This document shows, one piece after another, positions 14,744 through 16,987 of a DNA stretch of 16,987 nucleotides; position 1 is the stretch's first letter, and each line of letters opens with the position of its first letter. Origin of the DNA: Marinosulfonomonas sp. (GTDB lineage Bacteria > Pseudomonadota > Alphaproteobacteria > Rhodobacterales > Rhodobacteraceae); contig JALSJL010000254.1 of NCBI GenBank assembly GCA_026989405.1, positions 1-16,987 of the forward strand. The letters run 5' to 3'. The notes under the pieces were generated by a model. It had not been told where the DNA came from and did no database searches. It saw only the letters and a list, made by a program, of their open reading frames with translations. Position numbers and translations under genes: made by a program.

Positions 14744-16437
14744 GCGTCGGAGTCGTCATGCTGGTCCACGGTGACCTGGCACGCGCCGAGCAGGTGGCGC
14801 GCCATTGGTCTGAAAACGGGTGTCCGGTGGTCATTCATGTCGACCGGCAGGCTCCCAAAAAGGCCTTTGCCGCAGTCCAGGAAAACCTGGCAGACTTGTC
14901 CAATGTCGCCTTTTGCGCCCGCCACCGGGTGGAGTGGGGCACATTTTCTCTGGTCCTTGCAACACAGTCGGCATCCACCCTGATGCTGGAGCGGTTTGAA
15001 GATGTTCGCCATGTCTATCTGGCCAGCGGATCCTGCCTTCCGTTGCGCCCCGTCGAAGAACTGGTGCGCTATCTGGCGGAGCGGCCGAAGACCGATTTCA
15101 TCGAATCCGTAACCACGCGCGATGTCCCCTGGACGATCGGCGGGCTGGATGTCGAGCGCTTCAATTTCCGGTTTCCGTTTGCATGGAAACGTCACCGGCG
15201 CCTGTTTGACAGCTATGTCGGGCTGCAACGCAGACTGGGCGTTCGCCGGCGGGTCCCGGACGGGCTGACGCCTCATCTTGGGTCGCAATGGTGGTGCCTG
15301 ACCCGGCAGACGCTTTCGGCCATTCTGGAAGACCCCAGACGAAAGGAATATGACCGCTACTTTTCCAGGGTCTGGATTCCGGATGAAAGCTATTTTCAGA
15401 CGCTGGCCAGATTGTATTCGACCAGGATCGAAAGCCGATCCCTTACGTTGTCCAAATTCGATTTCATGGGGAAACCGCATGTGTTTTACGATGACCACCT
15501 GCAATTGCTTCGGCGGTCTGATTGTTTTGTTGCGCGAAAAATCTGGCCGCATGCGGAAAAGCTCTACGCGAATTTTCTGTCGGCAGACCTGGCAAGGCTG
15601 GGCGCAACCGAGCCCAATCCGGGCAAGATCGACAAGATATTCTCGAAGGCTGTCGAACGGCGGATAAACGGCAGACCGGGCATGATCATGCACAGCCGTT
15701 TTCCGAAAGAGGGCTACGAAAAGGGCCATACCAGCGCCCCGTATTCTGTCTTTGAGGGGTTCAGCGACCTGTTCGAACAGTTTGAGGACTGGCTGGCCGA
15801 CACCACCGGGACCAAGGTCCACGGCCACCTTTTTGACCCCGATCGGGTTGAGTTTTCCGGTCGCCAGAGCGTGTATGCCGGAGCCTTGTCAGACAGCGCC
15901 AGACTGCGCGACTACAATCCGAAGGGCTTCCTGACCAACCTGATCTGGAACACCCGCGGCGAACGTCAGTGTTTTCAGTTCGGACCGCGGGACAACCAGG
16001 ACATCTCATGGCTGATCGCGACGGACCCCAACGCGCAGGTTTCGGTTATTTCCGGGGCCTGGGCAATTCCGCTGTTTTCCTCGAACAAGAATTTTTCACA
16101 GATCAGGAAAGAGGCGGCCCGCCTGCAGCGCATCGAAAGCGACCATCTGGATATCTTGAAATCCATCTATACAAAAGCCCGGGTTCGGGTGTGGACGCTG
16201 GCAGATTTTCTGGCGTCCCCAATGGAGCCGCTGCAGATGATCCTGGATGAAATCGGCCCGCGCAATACCCGGCGCCTGACGGCGGCGCCCAAGATGGTGG
16301 ATCTTGATGGGTTCGGCCAGTTCCTGCAGAACCTGAAAAACCAGGGCATGCAGCCCCAGTTGATGGGCGACTTTCCGGCCGGCCCGGAATTTCCGGACCA
16401 CAAGAACAGACCTCAACGCCCCTATCTGGTTCAATAA
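14740..16437 (+). CDS. Branch-domain (core-2/I-branching-like) glycosyltransferase with extra C-terminal domain
   Basis: A 565-residue protein in two parts. Residues 1 to about 275 match the Branch family (GT14-like enzymes that add GlcNAc or xylose side branches): VVMLVHGD at 5-12, HVDRQAP (33-39), EWGTFSLVLAT (65-75), YLASGSCLPLRP (93-104), GSQWWCLTR (181-189) and PDESYFQTL (214-222). The remaining about 290 residues form a separate soluble domain that I do not recognise as a characterised fold. I recall Rhodobacteraceae proteins with Branch domains carrying a DUF-type C-terminus, and this appears to be one. No signal peptide or membrane segment is visible, so it is probably cytoplasmic or peripheral. 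It overlaps the upstream glycosyltransferase by 4 bp and is followed 3 bp later by a sulfotransferase, so all three are probably co-translated. A branching role in the surface glycan is inferred; the transferred sugar is unknown. Confidence 0.85.
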   Translation: MSVGVVMLVHGDLARAEQVARHWSENGCPVVIHVDRQAPKKAFAAVQENLADLSNVAFCARHRVEWGTFSLVLATQSASTLMLERFEDVRHVYLASGSCLPLRPVEELVRYLAERPKTDFIESVTTRDVPWTIGGLDVERFNFRFPFAWKRHRRLFDSYVGLQRRLGVRRRVPDGLTPHLGSQWWCLTRQTLSAILEDPRRKEYDRYFSRVWIPDESYFQTLARLYSTRIESRSLTLSKFDFMGKPHVFYDDHLQLLRRSDCFVARKIWPHAEKLYANFLSADLARLGATEPNPGKIDKIFSKAVERRINGRPGMIMHSRFPKEGYEKGHTSAPYSVFEGFSDLFEQFEDWLADTTGTKVHGHLFDPDRVEFSGRQSVYAGALSDSARLRDYNPKGFLTNLIWNTRGERQCFQFGPRDNQDISWLIATDPNAQVSVISGAWAIPLFSSNKNFSQIRKEAARLQRIESDHLDILKSIYTKARVRVWTLADFLASPMEPLQMILDEIGPRNTRRLTAAPKMVDLDGFGQFLQNLKNQGMQPQLMGDFPAGPEFPDHKNRPQRPYLVQ

Positions 16438-16440
16438 CCT

Positions 16441-16987
16441 ATGGCGGGCCAATTTGATTACTTCGTCATTCTCGCGGACATGCGCACCGGCTCAAATTTT
16501 CTGGAGGCCAGTCTGACAGAATACCCCGGAATCCATGGCCACGGTGAGCTGTTCAACCCACATTTCATCGGTGGTCCGGGGAACACGGAAAAGTTCGGCA
16601 TCAACCTGAAACAACGGGAAGCCGACCCCATTGCCATGCTGGACAGGCTCAGGGAAATGCCGGGCGGCATCCACGGATTCCGCTTGTTCAGCGACCACGA
16701 CCCCAGGGTGGTCAACCAGTGTCTGAAAGACCGCCGCTGCGCCAAGATCATCCTGAGCAGAAACCCGGTTGACAGCTATGTATCACGCGAAATTGCGCGA
16801 AAAACCGATCAATGGCGCCTGGGAGACATGAAACATGCAAAATCGGCCAGGATCACTTTTGATCCCAAACGGTTCCAGGCGCATCTGACCCGGCTGCGGG
16901 AATTCCGGCGTAACGTGCATCAGGCCTTGCAGGTCAGCGGGCAGACTGCGTTCCACATCAGCTACGAGGACATCCCCGAGATCGCGG
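16441..16987 (+). CDS. Sulfotransferase family protein, N-terminal part (3' end outside window)
   Basis: The first 182 codons of a PAPS-dependent sulfotransferase of the NodH/Stf0-like kind. The frame has no stop before the window ends. The 5'-phosphosulfate-binding loop is ILADMRTGSNFLEASL (10-25), in which Arg15-Thr16-Gly17-Ser18 is the core. The 3'-phosphate-binding region is AKIILSRNPVDSYVSREIA (101-119) with Arg107 and Ser112. HISYEDI (172-178) is another recurring family segment. It would transfer sulfate from PAPS to a hydroxyl of an acceptor, probably a glycan given its neighbours, and release PAP, the substrate of the CysQ-type enzyme at 8699. ATG 16441 lies 3 bp after the preceding stop with no strong ribosome site, pointing to translational coupling. 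The acceptor cannot be read from the sequence. Confidence 0.88.
   Translation, partial: MAGQFDYFVILADMRTGSNFLEASLTEYPGIHGHGELFNPHFIGGPGNTEKFGINLKQREADPIAMLDRLREMPGGIHGFRLFSDHDPRVVNQCLKDRRCAKIILSRNPVDSYVSREIARKTDQWRLGDMKHAKSARITFDPKRFQAHLTRLREFRRNVHQALQVSGQTAFHISYEDIPEIA

Noticed and set aside
14629..15828. A 399-codon open frame on the minus strand opposite the Branch-type gene
   Set aside because: The plus strand carries conserved Branch-family motifs over the same bases, and the minus-strand product lacks any family resemblance.
1..16987. CRISPR array, insertion sequence, tRNA or phage module
   Set aside because: No regularly spaced direct repeats, transposase or integrase motifs, or tRNA-like cloverleaf were seen on either strand.

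Overview
The window reads as chromosomal DNA of an alphaproteobacterium, most likely a marine Rhodobacteraceae (Roseobacter-type). This rests on the moderately GC-rich, densely packed genes, the style of the SecA, DnaK, DnaJ and GalU proteins, and a SecA-adjacent membrane-anchored protein followed by a substrate-binding/OmpA hybrid, a gene set I associate with that family. The assignment is an inference from reading the sequence, not from a database search. I saw no tRNA, rRNA, CRISPR array, insertion sequence or phage gene.

Left part (1-3578, + strand): the 3' end of secA, then an uncharacterised single-pass anchored protein with four cysteines, then an exported protein joining a PstS-like substrate-binding domain to a C-terminal OmpA peptidoglycan-binding domain. 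All three concern the cell envelope.

Middle (3575-7504, - strand): a heat-shock/maintenance block transcribed dnaK -> dnaJ -> radC. A promoter-like sequence with a palindromic spacer lies upstream of dnaK, and a strong hairpin separates dnaK from dnaJ. The radC stop codon overlaps the stop codon of the converging OmpA-hybrid gene.

Right part (7738 to the end): a surface-polysaccharide region. A minus-strand ABC-2 type permease of the capsule-export kind diverges from a plus-strand series: a CysQ-type 3'(2'),5'-bisphosphate nucleotidase, a KdsB-like CMP-Kdo synthetase (4-bp overlap), galU, galE, two tandem paralogous family-2 glycosyltransferases, a two-domain Branch-type (core-2/I-branching-like) glycosyltransferase (4-bp overlap), and the first 182 codons of a sulfotransferase running off the window.

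The right-hand genes fit one story. GalU and GalE would supply UDP-glucose and UDP-galactose. KdsB would supply CMP-Kdo, possibly for a capsule linker or for LPS. The two GT2 enzymes and the Branch enzyme would assemble a branched glycan. The sulfotransferase would sulfate it from PAPS, CysQ would remove the resulting PAP, and the permease (its ATPase is not in view) would export the product or a related polymer. The parts are recognised families; their joint function, a sulfated branched surface glycan, is an inference and the most interesting hypothesis here.
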